DNA of 64,000 bases from Nitrobacter hamburgensis X14 (GCF_000013885.1 NC_007964.1:4342968-4406967); one strand, 5' to 3'. Positions 34,561 to 44,859 are shown, numbered from the stretch's first letter. Program-made: numbers and translations. The notes: generated from the sequence alone by a model not told the origin.

Positions 34561-34637
34561 TGGTCGGAGTGGCAGGATTCGAACCTGCGACCCCTGCGTC
34601 CCGAACGCAGTGCTCTACCGGGCTGAGCCACACTCCG
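34561..34637 (-). tRNA. tRNA-Pro(CGG)
   Basis: Minus strand: acceptor CGGAGTG/CACTCCG, discriminator A, encoded CCA (34561-34563); anticodon arm CTGCG-TTCGGGA-CGCAG gives CGG; T arm GCAGGTTCGAATCCTGC. Full cloverleaf, 77 bases with CCA. Confidence 0.96.
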
Positions 34638-34703
34638 ACAAGACGCGGCTTATAACCCTGGGTTTCGCGCACCGCAAGAAGCCTGAATCGAGAACCGAAT
34701 CCC

Positions 34704-35690
34704 ATGACTGTGGACCTGACAACGCAGATTCGACCGGCCGGCGAGGCCGCGACGGCGACAGCCGTGCGGACCCTTCGAGACGGCGGGCTGGTCGCGTTCC
34801 CGACCGAGACGGTCTACGGACTCGGCGCCGACGCGGCCAATGCGGAAGCCGTCGCGCGGCTCTACCGGGCCAAGGGCAGGCCCGCATTCAATCCGCTGAT
34901 CGCCCATGTCGGCGATCTCGCGGCCGCGCAACGGATCGCCCGGTTCGATGCAACGGCCCTCGCGCTCGCCAGCGCGTTCTGGCCGGGCCCGCTGACGCTG
35001 GTGCTGCCGAAGGCCCCACGCTGCCCGGTGGCCGATCTTGCCACCGCGGGCCTCGACACCATCGCGCTGCGGGTTCCCGCCCATCCGGTAGCGCGCGATA
35101 TCCTGCGCGGATTCGGCGGCGCGGTCGTCGCGCCGTCCGCCAACCTGTCCGGCCATGTCTCACCGACGACGGCGGCGCATGTGCAAAGCGATCTCGCGGG
35201 GCGGATCGACCTCATCGTCGATGGCGGACCGGTCGAGGTCGGCGTCGAATCCACCATCGTCGGCTGTTTCGAGTCCCCGACGTTGCTGCGTCCCGGCGGA
35301 ATTCCGCGCGCCGACATCGAGCGCGTGCTCGGCAGCGCGCTGGCGCCGCACTATCCCGGCGCGGCCGATGGACAACCGCTGGCGTCGGGGATGCTTGCCT
35401 CGCACTACGCGCCGCGCGCCAGGGTGCGGCTCAATGCCGCGAGCCTTACGCGCGGCGAGGCGCTGCTGGCCTTCGGCCCAGTCGATCTGGCGGGCATCGA
35501 CACCGCGGCCGCCGTGATGAATCTGTCCGAGCGCGGCGATCTCAAGGAGGCCGCGGCCAATCTTTTCGGCTATCTTCGCGCCCTCGACGCCAGCGGCGCG
35601 CGGACCATCGCGGTGATGCCGGTTCCCGACGACGGACTCGGGGAAGCCATCAACGACCGGCTGCGCCGCGCCGCCGCGACGCAAGGCTGA
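34704..35690 (+). CDS. L-threonylcarbamoyladenylate synthase (Sua5/TsaC)
   Basis: 328 residues. Makes threonylcarbamoyl-AMP from Thr, bicarbonate and ATP for the t6A modification of ANN-decoding tRNAs. YrdC/TsaC domain in the first 210 residues (GGLVAFPTETVYGLGADA; KGRPAFNPLIAHV; PGPLTLVLPKAP; APSANLSGHVSPT; STIVGCFESPTLLRPGGI), then the linker (SGMLASHYAPRARV) and C-terminal Sua5 domain. The extra domain marks it as Sua5-type rather than short TsaC. Preceded by the tRNA; followed after 53 bases by the FAD-linked oxidase on the same strand. Confidence 0.94.
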   Translation: MTVDLTTQIRPAGEAATATAVRTLRDGGLVAFPTETVYGLGADAANAEAVARLYRAKGRPAFNPLIAHVGDLAAAQRIARFDATALALASAFWPGPLTLVLPKAPRCPVADLATAGLDTIALRVPAHPVARDILRGFGGAVVAPSANLSGHVSPTTAAHVQSDLAGRIDLIVDGGPVEVGVESTIVGCFESPTLLRPGGIPRADIERVLGSALAPHYPGAADGQPLASGMLASHYAPRARVRLNAASLTRGEALLAFGPVDLAGIDTAAAVMNLSERGDLKEAAANLFGYLRALDASGARTIAVMPVPDDGLGEAINDRLRRAAATQG

Positions 35691-35743
35691 TCGGCATATC
35701 GTCCAAAGCCATCGGACAACGGACGCTCCATGACTATCGCTTC

Positions 35744-37180
<1,437 letters not shown>

Positions 37181-37267
37181 CCCCGTTTGCCGGCGCTGTG
37201 TTCGCGACATGGCTCGACAACTGCGAGCCGACGCATGATAGCGCGGGATGAAATGAGTTTGAATCAT

Positions 37268-37346
37268 CGTCATTGCGAGGAGCGCAAGCGACGAAGCAAT
37301 CCAGTCTTTCGAAGTGGCTCCTGGATTCGCTTCGCTCGCAATGACG
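37268..37346. repeat. REP-like palindromic repeat
   Basis: Outer arms CGTCATTGCGAG (37268-37279) and its complement (37335-37346) with further inner pairing (gaagcaatccag against ctggattcgcttc). This CGTCATTGCGAGGAGCGCAA-type repeat is widely dispersed between genes of Bradyrhizobiaceae. Lies between two convergent genes, where it could fold as a bidirectional transcript end. Confidence 0.85.
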
Positions 37347-37382
37347 GGGAAGCTGATCTGACCTCAATTCGTTACTGGCGCG

Positions 37383-38147
37383 TCAAAACAGGGACCCCTG
37401 CCCGTCGTCGGAGGCTGCGGGCGCAGCCTTGCGAGCCGCGGCATTCTTCGACACCTTCGGCGCCTCGGCTTCCGCCTGCTCCTCGGAGATCGGCAGCAGC
37501 AGTTGCGCGTCGTCGTTGGCGACACGGTTCACGCGTGTCGACACCTCATGCCAGACGAATTCGCCGTCCTCCGGCGCGCGCAGCGACAGCATGGCCGCTC
37601 CCGCGTCGGTGGCATCGCCGTCGAGCCAGCGCGCGTAATCCCCAGACGCGATCGTCACCGGCGCCCGCGAATGCAGGGTCGCAAGACCGCCGCGCGCCGC
37701 CGTGGTGACGATGGCGACGGTATCAAGCTCCTCGCCGTTCGGCCCGACCCAGGTCTCGGAAAGCCCCGCGAAGGCGATCAACCCGCCGTTGCGCGGCCGG
37801 ATGAAGAACGGCCGCTTGCGTTCCTCCGATTGATGCCATTCGTAGTATCCGTCGACTGGCAGCAGGCAGCGGCGCCGTTTCATCGCATTTTTGAAAGCCG
37901 GCTTGTCCAGCACCGTCTCGGCGCGGGCGTTGATGACGAGGGCGAACTGCCGGGGATCCTTGACCCAGGCCGGAATCAGGCCCCATCGCATCAGGCGGAA
38001 ATGCCGGGCGCCATTCTCGCGGACGACCACCGGAACCGGCTGAGTCGGCGCAATATTGTACCGTGGCGGGAAATTCGGCTGTTCGGCGTAGCCAAAAGCC
38101 TGACGCATCGCCTCCGGAGGTGACAGGATCACGTAGCGTCCGCACAT
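37383..38147 (-). CDS. SOS response-associated peptidase (SRAP/HMCES type)
   Basis: 254 residues. Cys2 of MCGRYV forms a thiazolidine link with abasic sites in single-stranded DNA; Asn73 (INARAET), Glu103 (GYYEW) and His159 (LHSRAPV) complete the active site. The ATG at 38147 is certain because Cys must be residue 2 after Met removal; an upstream in-frame ATG (38159) would break this. The last 40 residues are Ala-rich and probably disordered. It protects abasic sites at replication forks. Gene is complete, unlike the two relic copies elsewhere in the window. Confidence 0.94.
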   Translation of the reverse strand: MCGRYVILSPPEAMRQAFGYAEQPNFPPRYNIAPTQPVPVVVRENGARHFRLMRWGLIPAWVKDPRQFALVINARAETVLDKPAFKNAMKRRRCLLPVDGYYEWHQSEERKRPFFIRPRNGGLIAFAGLSETWVGPNGEELDTVAIVTTAARGGLATLHSRAPVTIASGDYARWLDGDATDAGAAMLSLRAPEDGEFVWHEVSTRVNRVANDDAQLLLPISEEQAEAEAPKVSKNAAARKAAPAASDDGQGSLF

Positions 38148-38210
38148 TTCGTCATCCAAACTGGTGAGACATTCAATCCGTTTTAATCCCGGAGTCCAAC
38201 ACTGGAACGA

Positions 38211-38723
38211 ATGACATCGACGGCCGACGAATCATCCCTCTCTCCGGCGATCGCGACGCAGACCGACCTGAACAGGGCCGCGAGAGCGGCCATGCTGTCG
38301 GCCGCCAACATCAACCCGCGAACCGGCCTCGCGACCGACTATCTCAATCATTTCAACGAAGCCATCATGCTGCTCGAGATGATTCCGGACATGCCCGAAT
38401 GCGCCGAGGATTTTCTGAGCTGGCAACCCTTGACCTATCGGGAGCATTTCATGGCCTCGAACTTCAAGGCGCGCGATCTCGCGATCGAGGCCTATGAGCA
38501 GGCCGCCCCCGACATTCGCGCCAAATTCGACAAGCTGACTGCCACCATGACCTCCATCCTGACCGCCGTGGCTTCGGCGATGCAGCAAGTCCGTCAGGAC
38601 AAGACCCGCGCAGCGCTGGCGATCGAGGCGTCCGGCTGGGTCAAGCCGCTGGTCGCACGGGCCGGCGGCGTCATCAACGGGCGGGGTGACGAAGCCGACA
38701 TCGATTATATTATGAGCCACTAG
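38211..38723 (+). CDS. unknown alphaproteobacterial protein, 170 residues
   Basis: All-helical, soluble: RAARAAMLSAANINPRTGLA, YLNHFNEAIMLLEMIPDMPE, FLSWQPLTYREHFMASNFKA. I recall similar hypothetical proteins in Bradyrhizobium and Rhodopseudomonas, function unknown. The TAG stop (38721-38723) is the insertion target of the neighbouring IS630 element: TA belongs to the target duplication and G is the first base of the IS; the same stop is rebuilt on the far side. Confidence 0.82.
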   Translation: MTSTADESSLSPAIATQTDLNRAARAAMLSAANINPRTGLATDYLNHFNEAIMLLEMIPDMPECAEDFLSWQPLTYREHFMASNFKARDLAIEAYEQAAPDIRAKFDKLTATMTSILTAVASAMQQVRQDKTRAALAIEASGWVKPLVARAGGVINGRGDEADIDYIMSH

Positions 38724-39772
38724 AGCCTCGGGTAGTCAATTGAATCCGTATCCTGCGGCTTTGAAGTAGTTTGAGCACTCTTGCGGAGAGAAGAGCGCGC
38801 AGATGTTGCCGATGGCTTTCCAGAGAGCGTCGATGGTTCTGGCTGCGGCGGCTCGCAGATGAGCTTTCAGTTTTGCGAAGGCCATTTCGATGGGATTGAG
38901 ATCCGGGCTGTAGGGCGGCAGGAACAGGAGCCACGCGCCCCGTGCGCGGATGGCTTTTTCGGCCTTCTCGCTCTTGTGGCTGGAGAGATTATCCAGGATG
39001 ACGACATCACCGGGCCTGAGGGCGGGCGCGAGTTGGGTGTCGACATAGGTCTCGAAGATGATCCGGTTCATTGGGGCATCGATAACCCAGGGGGCGACGA
39101 GGCCATCGCACTTGAGGCCTGCTACGAAGGTCTGCGTTCCCCAGTGACCGAATGGAGCCTTGCTGTTCAGCCGCGTTCCTTTCAGCGATCGTCCACGCTG
39201 GCGAACCATCTTGGTGGTGGTGCCGGTTTCGTCAATGAAGATCAGCCGCTCGCGCTGCTTGCGCATGATGGGCTGGCGGCCTGCTTTCCATTCGGCCCGA
39301 GCCTTGACCAGTTCAGGCCTGTCTTGTTCGCTGGCCCGCAGAGTTTTTTTTGAAGCTGAGCCCGCAGGCGATCAAGAACTTCGACAGGTTCGACGGGTCT
39401 GCTTTGACGCCCTTGGCCTTGGCGAGTTTTTCCGCCAGTTCAGGCATGGTGATGTCGCTCTCGGCCGCGACTGTCGCAAGAATGAAGTCGCGGTGCTGAC
39501 CGAGTTTGCCATGCCGGAACCCGCCACGCGGACGCGGATCGACCCGACCCGTCTCCCGCCAGCGCCGCATCAGGTTCACCGCAAAAGATACCGAAGTCCC
39601 AAAACGGGCAGCAGCCCCATGGCACGAGTTCCCCGCCTCGACATAGGCAACAACACGCTCACGCAGATCGTTCGACAAAGGATGCGGCATGGCAAATCAC
39701 CCCCGCAGACTTTGAATCACCTTGAGCCTCGTTTGTGAATCCGCCGCGATTCCAAATGATCGCCCGACGCTC
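38723..39772 (-). mobile_element. IS630-family element, complete
   Basis: 1050 bp flanked by TA on both sides (38721-38722 and 39773-39774), the IS630 target duplication. Ends GAGCCTCGGG and, on the other strand, GAGCGTCGGG are near-perfect inverted repeats. Contains one transposase in two frames. Confidence 0.86.
38736..39690 (-). CDS. IS630 transposase made by frameshifting
   Basis: Frame one (39690-39313): MPHPLSNDLRERVVAYVEAG, an N-terminal helix-turn-helix. Frame two (to 38736): RLIFIDETGTTTKMVRQRGR (Asp), VVILDNLSSHKSEKAEKAIR (Asp), LPPYSPDLNPIEMAFAKLKA (Glu), the DDE catalytic triad. A run of eight A in the coding strand (near 39344-39353) joins them, as expected for programmed slippage in this family. 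Frame two is open upstream to the run, so the fused protein is about 315 residues. No inactivating defects seen. Confidence 0.85.
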
Positions 39773-39773
39773 T

Positions 39774-39806
39774 AGAGTCTGATCCAACTGCGTTGAATCA
39801 GACTCT
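39774..39806. repeat. intergenic palindrome A
   Basis: AGAGTCTGAT (39774-39783) and its complement (39797-39806) around a 13-base loop. Starts exactly at the TA used by IS630. Confidence 0.8.
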
Positions 39807-39825
39807 AGTCCTTACCCTTTTGATT

Positions 39826-39874
39826 GAGCATGATCTTGTCCGAAAACCGGTTTCCACTTTTCGGGATCATGCTC
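39826..39874. repeat. intergenic palindrome B (GAGCATGATC family)
   Basis: GAGCATGATC (39826-39835) and its complement (39865-39874) enclose tgtccgaaaaccggtttcc-type sequence. The GATCATGCTC...AACCGGTT motif recurs many times in Bradyrhizobiaceae genomes. It ends two bases before the NUDIX start codon, so it forms the leader of that gene. Confidence 0.84.
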
Positions 39875-39876
39875 TA

Positions 39877-40308
39877 ATGCCGCCGGTTCCGCCTGCGCCT
39901 TCTCAAAGACCCCAGCTCGCCGTCAGCGCCGCGATCTTTCGCGACGGCAAGGTTCTGCTGGTGCGCCGCGCCCGGCCGCCCGGCAAGGGCTTGCATTCCC
40001 TGCCCGGCGGGCGCGTCGAATTCGGCGAGACCATGGCCGAGGCGCTGCATCGCGAGGTGGCGGAGGAAGCCGGGCTCACGGTCGAGATTGTCGGTCTCGC
40101 GGGCTGGCGGGAGGTGATTCCAGCCCAACCCGGCCACGGACATTACCTGGTAATGTCGTTCGCGGCGCGCTGGGTCGCCGGCGAGCCGGTCCTCAACGAC
40201 GAACTCGACGCCTTCCGTTGGGTCGTCCCGGAACTGCCGGACGATCTTGGGCTCACCGAGGGACTGCAAACCATCATCGATTCGGCGCGGCGGCTTGTCG
40301 GGGTTTGA
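39877..40308 (+). CDS. NUDIX hydrolase
   Basis: 143 residues. The Nudix box GRVEFGETMAEALHREVAEE (G-x5-E-x7-REVxEExG, about residues 45-67) binds metal and cleaves nucleoside-diphosphate derivatives; GAA-type additions (ALREV) are in normal register. Substrate unknown. ATG 39877 is chosen as the first Met of the conserved region; frame is open upstream through the palindrome, and there is no clear ribosome site because the repeat occupies it. Confidence 0.9.
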   Translation: MPPVPPAPSQRPQLAVSAAIFRDGKVLLVRRARPPGKGLHSLPGGRVEFGETMAEALHREVAEEAGLTVEIVGLAGWREVIPAQPGHGHYLVMSFAARWVAGEPVLNDELDAFRWVVPELPDDLGLTEGLQTIIDSARRLVGV

Positions 40309-40391
40309 GCCGCGGCGTGCCCGGCGCTGAACGCTCTGCCTTGCTTCCATCGCATTGAAAAGGCATATCACGGCGGATTCTGGACCCCTTT

Positions 40392-40769
40392 ATGCGCAAA
40401 TCGGTTTTTGCCGTTGTTCTGGTGACTGCAATCTGTTGCGCGCTGCCCGCGCGCGCGCAGGAGGGGGCTGCGCCGTTCGACGGTGACCTGCAACGGCTGG
40501 CCGAGATCCTCGGCACACTGCACTATCTTCGCGGCATCTGCGGCGCCAACGAAGGCGCGAAATGGCGCAATGAAATGCAGGCCCTGATCGACGCCGAGAC
40601 GCCTTCCGGCGAGCGCCGCGCCAGAATGATCGCGGGCTTCAACCGCGGCTATAACGGGTTCCAGCAGACCTACCGGGTATGCACGCCGGCCGCGAATGTC
40701 GCGATCCGCCGGTATATCGAGGAAGGCGCGAAGATTTCCCGCGACCTGACCGCCAGATACGCAAACTGA
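40392..40769 (+). CDS. TIGR02301-family secreted protein
   Basis: 125 residues. Signal peptide 1-22 (VFAVVLVTAICCALPARAQ), then LQRLAEILGTLHYLRGICGA, WRNEMQALIDAETPSGERRA, GFNRGYNGFQQTYRVCTPAA. These match TIGR02301, a periplasmic family confined to Rhizobiales. Two Cys (near 47 and 97) may form a disulfide. Function unknown. Same strand as the NUDIX gene, gap 83 bases. Confidence 0.86.
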   Translation: MRKSVFAVVLVTAICCALPARAQEGAAPFDGDLQRLAEILGTLHYLRGICGANEGAKWRNEMQALIDAETPSGERRARMIAGFNRGYNGFQQTYRVCTPAANVAIRRYIEEGAKISRDLTARYAN

Positions 40770-40960
40770 GCCGCGGCTTGCCGCACATTCCAGACTCGGA
40801 GCCGAGGTTTGTTTTCGATTTCCGCCGAATACCTCCCGGATTCCACGTCAAATGCGAAAAGCCGCGTTAACCTTTCCTAAAGAACTGGCTGTCCGGCCCC
40901 GATTCGCATGCTAGACCACGGTCGTTAAGCCCTTCTGTTTCGTCAACGCCCGGAATTTTC

Positions 40961-41227
40961 ATGCGCCAGCCATTTGCATTCAGCCCGGCCCGCGATTCGC
41001 TGCCCGATCAGGAGCAGAAACAGGCTGCGCTAAGTTACCTCAACGAAGCGTGGGCCGAGGCGCGGCACGACGGCGTCGACGGCGATTGTCTGGCGCAGGC
41101 TAGCCTGTTCGCGGCTTTCGCGGAACTCGTCAGCACCTATGGCGAGGACGCCGTGGCGAAGTTCGTCGAAGGTCTTGCGGGCCGCGTCCGCAATGGCGAG
41201 TTCTCGATCGCGCTGGCGAGGCAATAA
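40961..41227 (+). CDS. 88-residue unknown protein
   Basis: MRQPFAFSPARDSLPDQEQK, YLNEAWAEARHDGVDGDCLA, QASLFAAFAELVSTYGEDAV, AKFVEGLAGRVRNGEF. Helical; conserved in Bradyrhizobium relatives as hypothetical protein. No RBS consensus strong. Convergent with the dihydroorotase gene, 17 bases apart. Confidence 0.76.
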   Translation: MRQPFAFSPARDSLPDQEQKQAALSYLNEAWAEARHDGVDGDCLAQASLFAAFAELVSTYGEDAVAKFVEGLAGRVRNGEFSIALARQ

Positions 41228-41244
41228 ACCCCCGGTCCGGCACC

Positions 41245-42579
41245 CTACGGTTTCAGCGTCTCCAGAAAGCGCACCGGTTCGCCCGTGGATGCCGTCGCCA
41301 GCTCGCCCTGCCACATCACGCGGCGGCCGCGCACGAAAGTGCCGACCGGCCAGCCCGTCACCTCGACACCGTCATAGGGCGTCCATCCCGCGCGCGACGC
41401 CATCCACTTGTTGGTGATGGTCTCGCTCCGCTTGAGATCGACCACGGTGAAGTCGGCATCATAGCCCGCCGCGATCCGCCCCTTGCAGGCGATGTTGAAC
41501 AGCCGCGCCGGCCCGGCACTGGTGAGATCGACAAAACGCGCCAGCGACAACCGGTCCGCATTGACGTGATCCAGCATCAAGGGCACCAGCGTCTGCACGC
41601 CGGTCATGCCTGATGGCGAGGCGGGATAGGTCTTCCGCTTTTCTTCCAGCGTGTGCGGGGCGTGATCGGAGCCGAGCACGTCGATGATGCCCTGCTTGAT
41701 GCCGTTCCAGATGCCGGCACGATGAGCGGCATTGCGCACCGGCGGATTCATTTGCGCCAGCGTGCCGAGCCGCTCGTAGCATCCGGGCGCGACCATTGTC
41801 AGGTGATGCGGCGTCGCCTCGCAGGAAGCGACATCCTTGTGGTCGCGCAGATATTCGATCTCCTCGCGGGTCGAGATATGCAGCACGTGAATGCGCTTTC
41901 CGGTCTCGCGGGCGAGATTGACCAGCCGCTGCGTCGCCAGCAACGCGGCGGTTTCGTCGCGCCATACCGGATGCGAGCGCGGATCGCCCTCGATGCGCAA
42001 TCCCTTGCGATCGTTGAGGCGGTATTCGTCCTCGGCGTGAAACGACGCGCGGCGGCGGATCACCCTGAAGATTTTTCGCAGGCTGTCATCGTCCTCGACC
42101 AGCAGCGCGCCGGTGGAGGATCCGACGAACACCTTGACGCCGGCGCAACCCGGCGCGCGCTCCAGTTCGGGCAGGTCCTGCACGTTGTCGCGGGTGCCGC
42201 CGATGAAGAAAGCGAAGTCGCAGTGCATCCGGTGGTGACCCGCCCTCACCTTTGCGGTGAAAGTCTCCTCGGTCACGGTCAGCGGATTGGTGTTCGGCAT
42301 CTCGAACACCGCGGTCACGCCGCCCATCACGGCGCTGCGCGAGCCGGTTTCGAGGTCTTCCTTGTGCGTCAGCCCCGGCTCGCGGAAATGCACCTGGGTG
42401 TCGATCACGCCGGGCAGGATATGCAGCCCCCGGCAGTCGATCACCTCGCCCGCGTCGGCGTGACCCAGCCCGCCGATGGCAGCGATGCGACCGCCGGAAA
42501 CAGCGATGTCGCCGACCCCCTCGCCGTCCTGATTGACGATGGTGCCCGCTCTCAGAATCACGTCAAATGTCTTGGTCAT
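41245..42579 (-). CDS. dihydroorotase-type amidohydrolase (type I)
   Basis: 444 residues. Dihydroorotase ring closure/opening in pyrimidine synthesis is the family role. VIDTQVHFREPGLTHKEDLE has Gln62 in place of the first His of HxH; His64, Lys-region (AGVKVFVGSSTG), His in SFHAEDEYRLN, VLHISTREE, and LGSDHAPHTLEEK (catalytic Asp) are kept. The Gln variant recurs in an alphaproteobacterial subgroup. So it may be the second, non-classical PyrC or a related cyclic amidase. ATG 42579 fits; the frame is open to 42639. Confidence 0.86.
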   Translation of the reverse strand: MTKTFDVILRAGTIVNQDGEGVGDIAVSGGRIAAIGGLGHADAGEVIDCRGLHILPGVIDTQVHFREPGLTHKEDLETGSRSAVMGGVTAVFEMPNTNPLTVTEETFTAKVRAGHHRMHCDFAFFIGGTRDNVQDLPELERAPGCAGVKVFVGSSTGALLVEDDDSLRKIFRVIRRRASFHAEDEYRLNDRKGLRIEGDPRSHPVWRDETAALLATQRLVNLARETGKRIHVLHISTREEIEYLRDHKDVASCEATPHHLTMVAPGCYERLGTLAQMNPPVRNAAHRAGIWNGIKQGIIDVLGSDHAPHTLEEKRKTYPASPSGMTGVQTLVPLMLDHVNADRLSLARFVDLTSAGPARLFNIACKGRIAAGYDADFTVVDLKRSETITNKWMASRAGWTPYDGVEVTGWPVGTFVRGRRVMWQGELATASTGEPVRFLETLKP

Positions 42580-42745
42580 CGTTCCCGACAGCTTCTTCCG
42601 CACGCCGCGGCGCCACGCGGACCTTGTTGCCGGCACCATAGCGGCTTACGTTCCGAAGCGAAATCCGGCACGCAGGTTTCCCCGGGCCACTGCGTAAGGA
42701 CCAGACAAGAGAACAACGCCCGGCCAAGAGACCAAGAGAAGTGTC

Positions 42746-43627
42746 ATGAAAGCAGCGTTTCTTCCCGACCGGGGAGTGGTCAAGGTCAGCGGCGACGACG
42801 CCCGCAATTTTCTCAACGGTCTCGTGACCACGGACGTGACCAAGATCCAGCCGGGCTTCGGCCGGTTCGGCGCGCTGCTGACGCCGCAGGGCAAGATCAC
42901 GTTCGATTTCCTCATCACCGAAGCCCAGCCCGGCCACGGAGGCGGCTTTCTCATCGACTGCCCGTTGTCGCTGGCGCAGTCGCTCGCGACCAAGCTCGGC
43001 TTCTACAAGCTGCGCGCCAAGGTCACGGTCGACAACATCTCCAGCACGCTTGGCGTGCTGGCGGCCTGGGATGGCGAGCCCGCCATGAAGCCGGACCTGA
43101 CCTTCGCCGACCCGCGTAGCGACAGGCTCGGCTGGCGCATTCTCGCGCCGGAGGAACTCGCGACCCGAGCGGCCACTGTGATAGGCGCCGAACTGGTCGA
43201 AAGCGCCGACTACGACGCCCACCGGATCGCAGCGGGTGTGCCGAGCGGCGGAACAGATTTCATGTTCGGCGACGCCTTTCCGCATGAAGCCAACATGGAC
43301 CGGCTGCACGGCGTCGATTTCGACAAGGGCTGCTATGTCGGTCAGGAAGTGGTTTCGCGCATGGAGCACCGCGGCACCGCGCGCAGCCGGATTGTGCGGG
43401 TGCTCCTGGACGATGGCGCGCCGGATGCAGGCACGGCCATCGTCGCGGCGGACAAGTCCGTGGGCACCATGGGCTCGTCGGCCGCGAGCCAAGGTCTTGC
43501 GCTGCTGCGGCTGGATCGCGCCGCGGACGCGATCGAGGCCGGGATCGCCTTGACCGCAGGCGGCATTCCGATCCGCGTCGCCGATCCGGACGACCTGAAG
43601 CTCCCGGCGAAGACGACCGTTGCATGA
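42746..43627 (+). CDS. YgfZ/GcvT-like folate-binding protein
   Basis: 293 residues. DDARNFLNGLVTTDVTKIQP and LLTPQGKITFDFLI in the N-terminal GcvT-like domain; KGCYVGQEVVSRMEHRGTAR (Cys near 195) is the signature of YgfZ, which supports iron-sulfur cluster assembly (MiaB and others) using tetrahydrofolate. Its stop overlaps the next start as ATGA at 43624, so it is translationally coupled with the glycosylase gene. Confidence 0.92.
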   Translation: MKAAFLPDRGVVKVSGDDARNFLNGLVTTDVTKIQPGFGRFGALLTPQGKITFDFLITEAQPGHGGGFLIDCPLSLAQSLATKLGFYKLRAKVTVDNISSTLGVLAAWDGEPAMKPDLTFADPRSDRLGWRILAPEELATRAATVIGAELVESADYDAHRIAAGVPSGGTDFMFGDAFPHEANMDRLHGVDFDKGCYVGQEVVSRMEHRGTARSRIVRVLLDDGAPDAGTAIVAADKSVGTMGSSAASQGLALLRLDRAADAIEAGIALTAGGIPIRVADPDDLKLPAKTTVA

Positions 43628-44250
43628 CGCAATCCGCGCGCCTGCATGCCGACGGCGTGATGCGCTGCCCGTGGCCCGGCGACGACCCGCTCTACCTCGC
43701 CTATCACGACACCGAGTGGGGCATACCCGAATACGACGATCGCGCGCTGTTCGAAAAGCTGATCCTCGACGGCTTTCAGGCTGGCCTGTCGTGGATCACG
43801 ATTTTGCGCAAGCGCGACAACTTCCGCCGCGCCTTCGACGATTTCAACCCCGAGACAATCGCCCGCTACGGCGAGAACAAGATCCACGCGCTGATGAACG
43901 ATGCCGGCATCGTGCGCAATCGGGCGAAAATCGAGGGCACTGTGACCAGCGCGAAATCCTATCTCGCGATCATGGAGCAGGGTCCGGGCTTTTCCGCATT
44001 GCTGTGGGACTTCATGGACGGCAGGCCGAAGGTCAACCGGTTCAAGACCACGGCGAGCGTACCTGCCTCGACGGCGCTGTCGATCACGATATCGAAGGAA
44101 CTGGCATCGCGCGGATTCAAGTTCGTCGGGCCCACGATCGTGTATGCCTTCATGCAGGCGACCGGCATGGTCAACGACCATCTGGTGGCCTGCCATTGCC
44201 ATGAGACATGCGGCAAGCAGACGCGCAAGCCGCGTTTCAAGACGAAATGA
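43624..44250 (+). CDS. tag: DNA-3-methyladenine glycosylase I
   Basis: 208 residues. Removes 3-methyladenine from DNA. Zinc ligands Cys15 and His28 (RCPWPGDD; AYHDTEWG) and the C-terminal HLVACHCHETC pair; catalytic-pocket FEKLILDGFQAGLSWITIL (Glu) and FVGPTIVYAFMQATGMVNDH. Complete by comparison with Tag of E. coli. Coupled at both ends by ATGA overlaps (43624 and 44247). Confidence 0.95.
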   Translation: MTQSARLHADGVMRCPWPGDDPLYLAYHDTEWGIPEYDDRALFEKLILDGFQAGLSWITILRKRDNFRRAFDDFNPETIARYGENKIHALMNDAGIVRNRAKIEGTVTSAKSYLAIMEQGPGFSALLWDFMDGRPKVNRFKTTASVPASTALSITISKELASRGFKFVGPTIVYAFMQATGMVNDHLVACHCHETCGKQTRKPRFKTK

Positions 44251-44858
44251 CCGCACGGGCCGCCCCGAAAACCGCGACGCGCGCCTGGCAGCGGATGCTG
44301 TCCGGCCGGCGGCTCGACCTGCTCGATCCCTCGCCGCTCGACATCGAGGTCGCCGATATCGCGCATGGCCTCGCCCGGGTCGCGCGATGGAACGGCCAGA
44401 CCCGCGGCGCGCACATTTTCTCGGTCGCGCAGCACACGCTGCTGGTCGAGGCCGTGATGCGCGAGCACGCGCCGCGCATCGATATCCGGGTGCGGCTGGC
44501 GGCGCTGCTGCACGACGCGCCGGAATATGTCATCGGCGACATGATCTCGCCGTTCAAGGCGGTGATCGGCGGTTCCTACAAGGTGGTGGAGAAGCGGCTG
44601 TTGTCGGCGATCCACATCCGCTTCGGACTGCCGCCGGCGCTGCCCGCCGACATCGAACAGCAGATCAAGGATGCCGACATAGGCGCGGCCTATCTCGAAG
44701 CGACCCATCTCGCTGGTTTCTCTGAGCCAGAGGCCCGACGGCTGTTCGGCAGCGATCCCGGCCTGCCGGCGGCGATGATCGACGACTATCTGACGCCGTG
44801 GCCAGCAGGCAAGGCCGAGAAGCGGTTCCTGGCGCGGTTCAGGAGCCTGCACTGCTAG
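44247..44858 (+). CDS. HD-domain hydrolase (YfbR-like)
   Basis: 203 residues. H...HD...D metal motif: SVAQHTLLVE, ALLHDAPEYVIGDMISPFKA, IKDADIGAAYLEATH. YfbR-type enzymes are 5'-nucleotidases for deoxyribonucleoside monophosphates; this is family knowledge, substrate here unproved. Start overlaps the tag stop. Third gene of a ygfZ-tag-HD operon. Confidence 0.85.
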   Translation: MTARAAPKTATRAWQRMLSGRRLDLLDPSPLDIEVADIAHGLARVARWNGQTRGAHIFSVAQHTLLVEAVMREHAPRIDIRVRLAALLHDAPEYVIGDMISPFKAVIGGSYKVVEKRLLSAIHIRFGLPPALPADIEQQIKDADIGAAYLEATHLAGFSEPEARRLFGSDPGLPAAMIDDYLTPWPAGKAEKRFLARFRSLHC

Positions 44859-44859
44859 G

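Noticed and set aside
30969..34637. tRNA-like relic and tRNA-Pro as attL and attR of one element
   Set aside because: The two sequences match only at positions common to all tRNAs; they are not copies of one att core.
34610..35743. Long open frame leading into the FAD-linked oxidase
   Set aside because: The first 378 codons are an Arg-rich shadow of the Sua5-type gene on the same strand; oxidase homology starts at ATG 35744.
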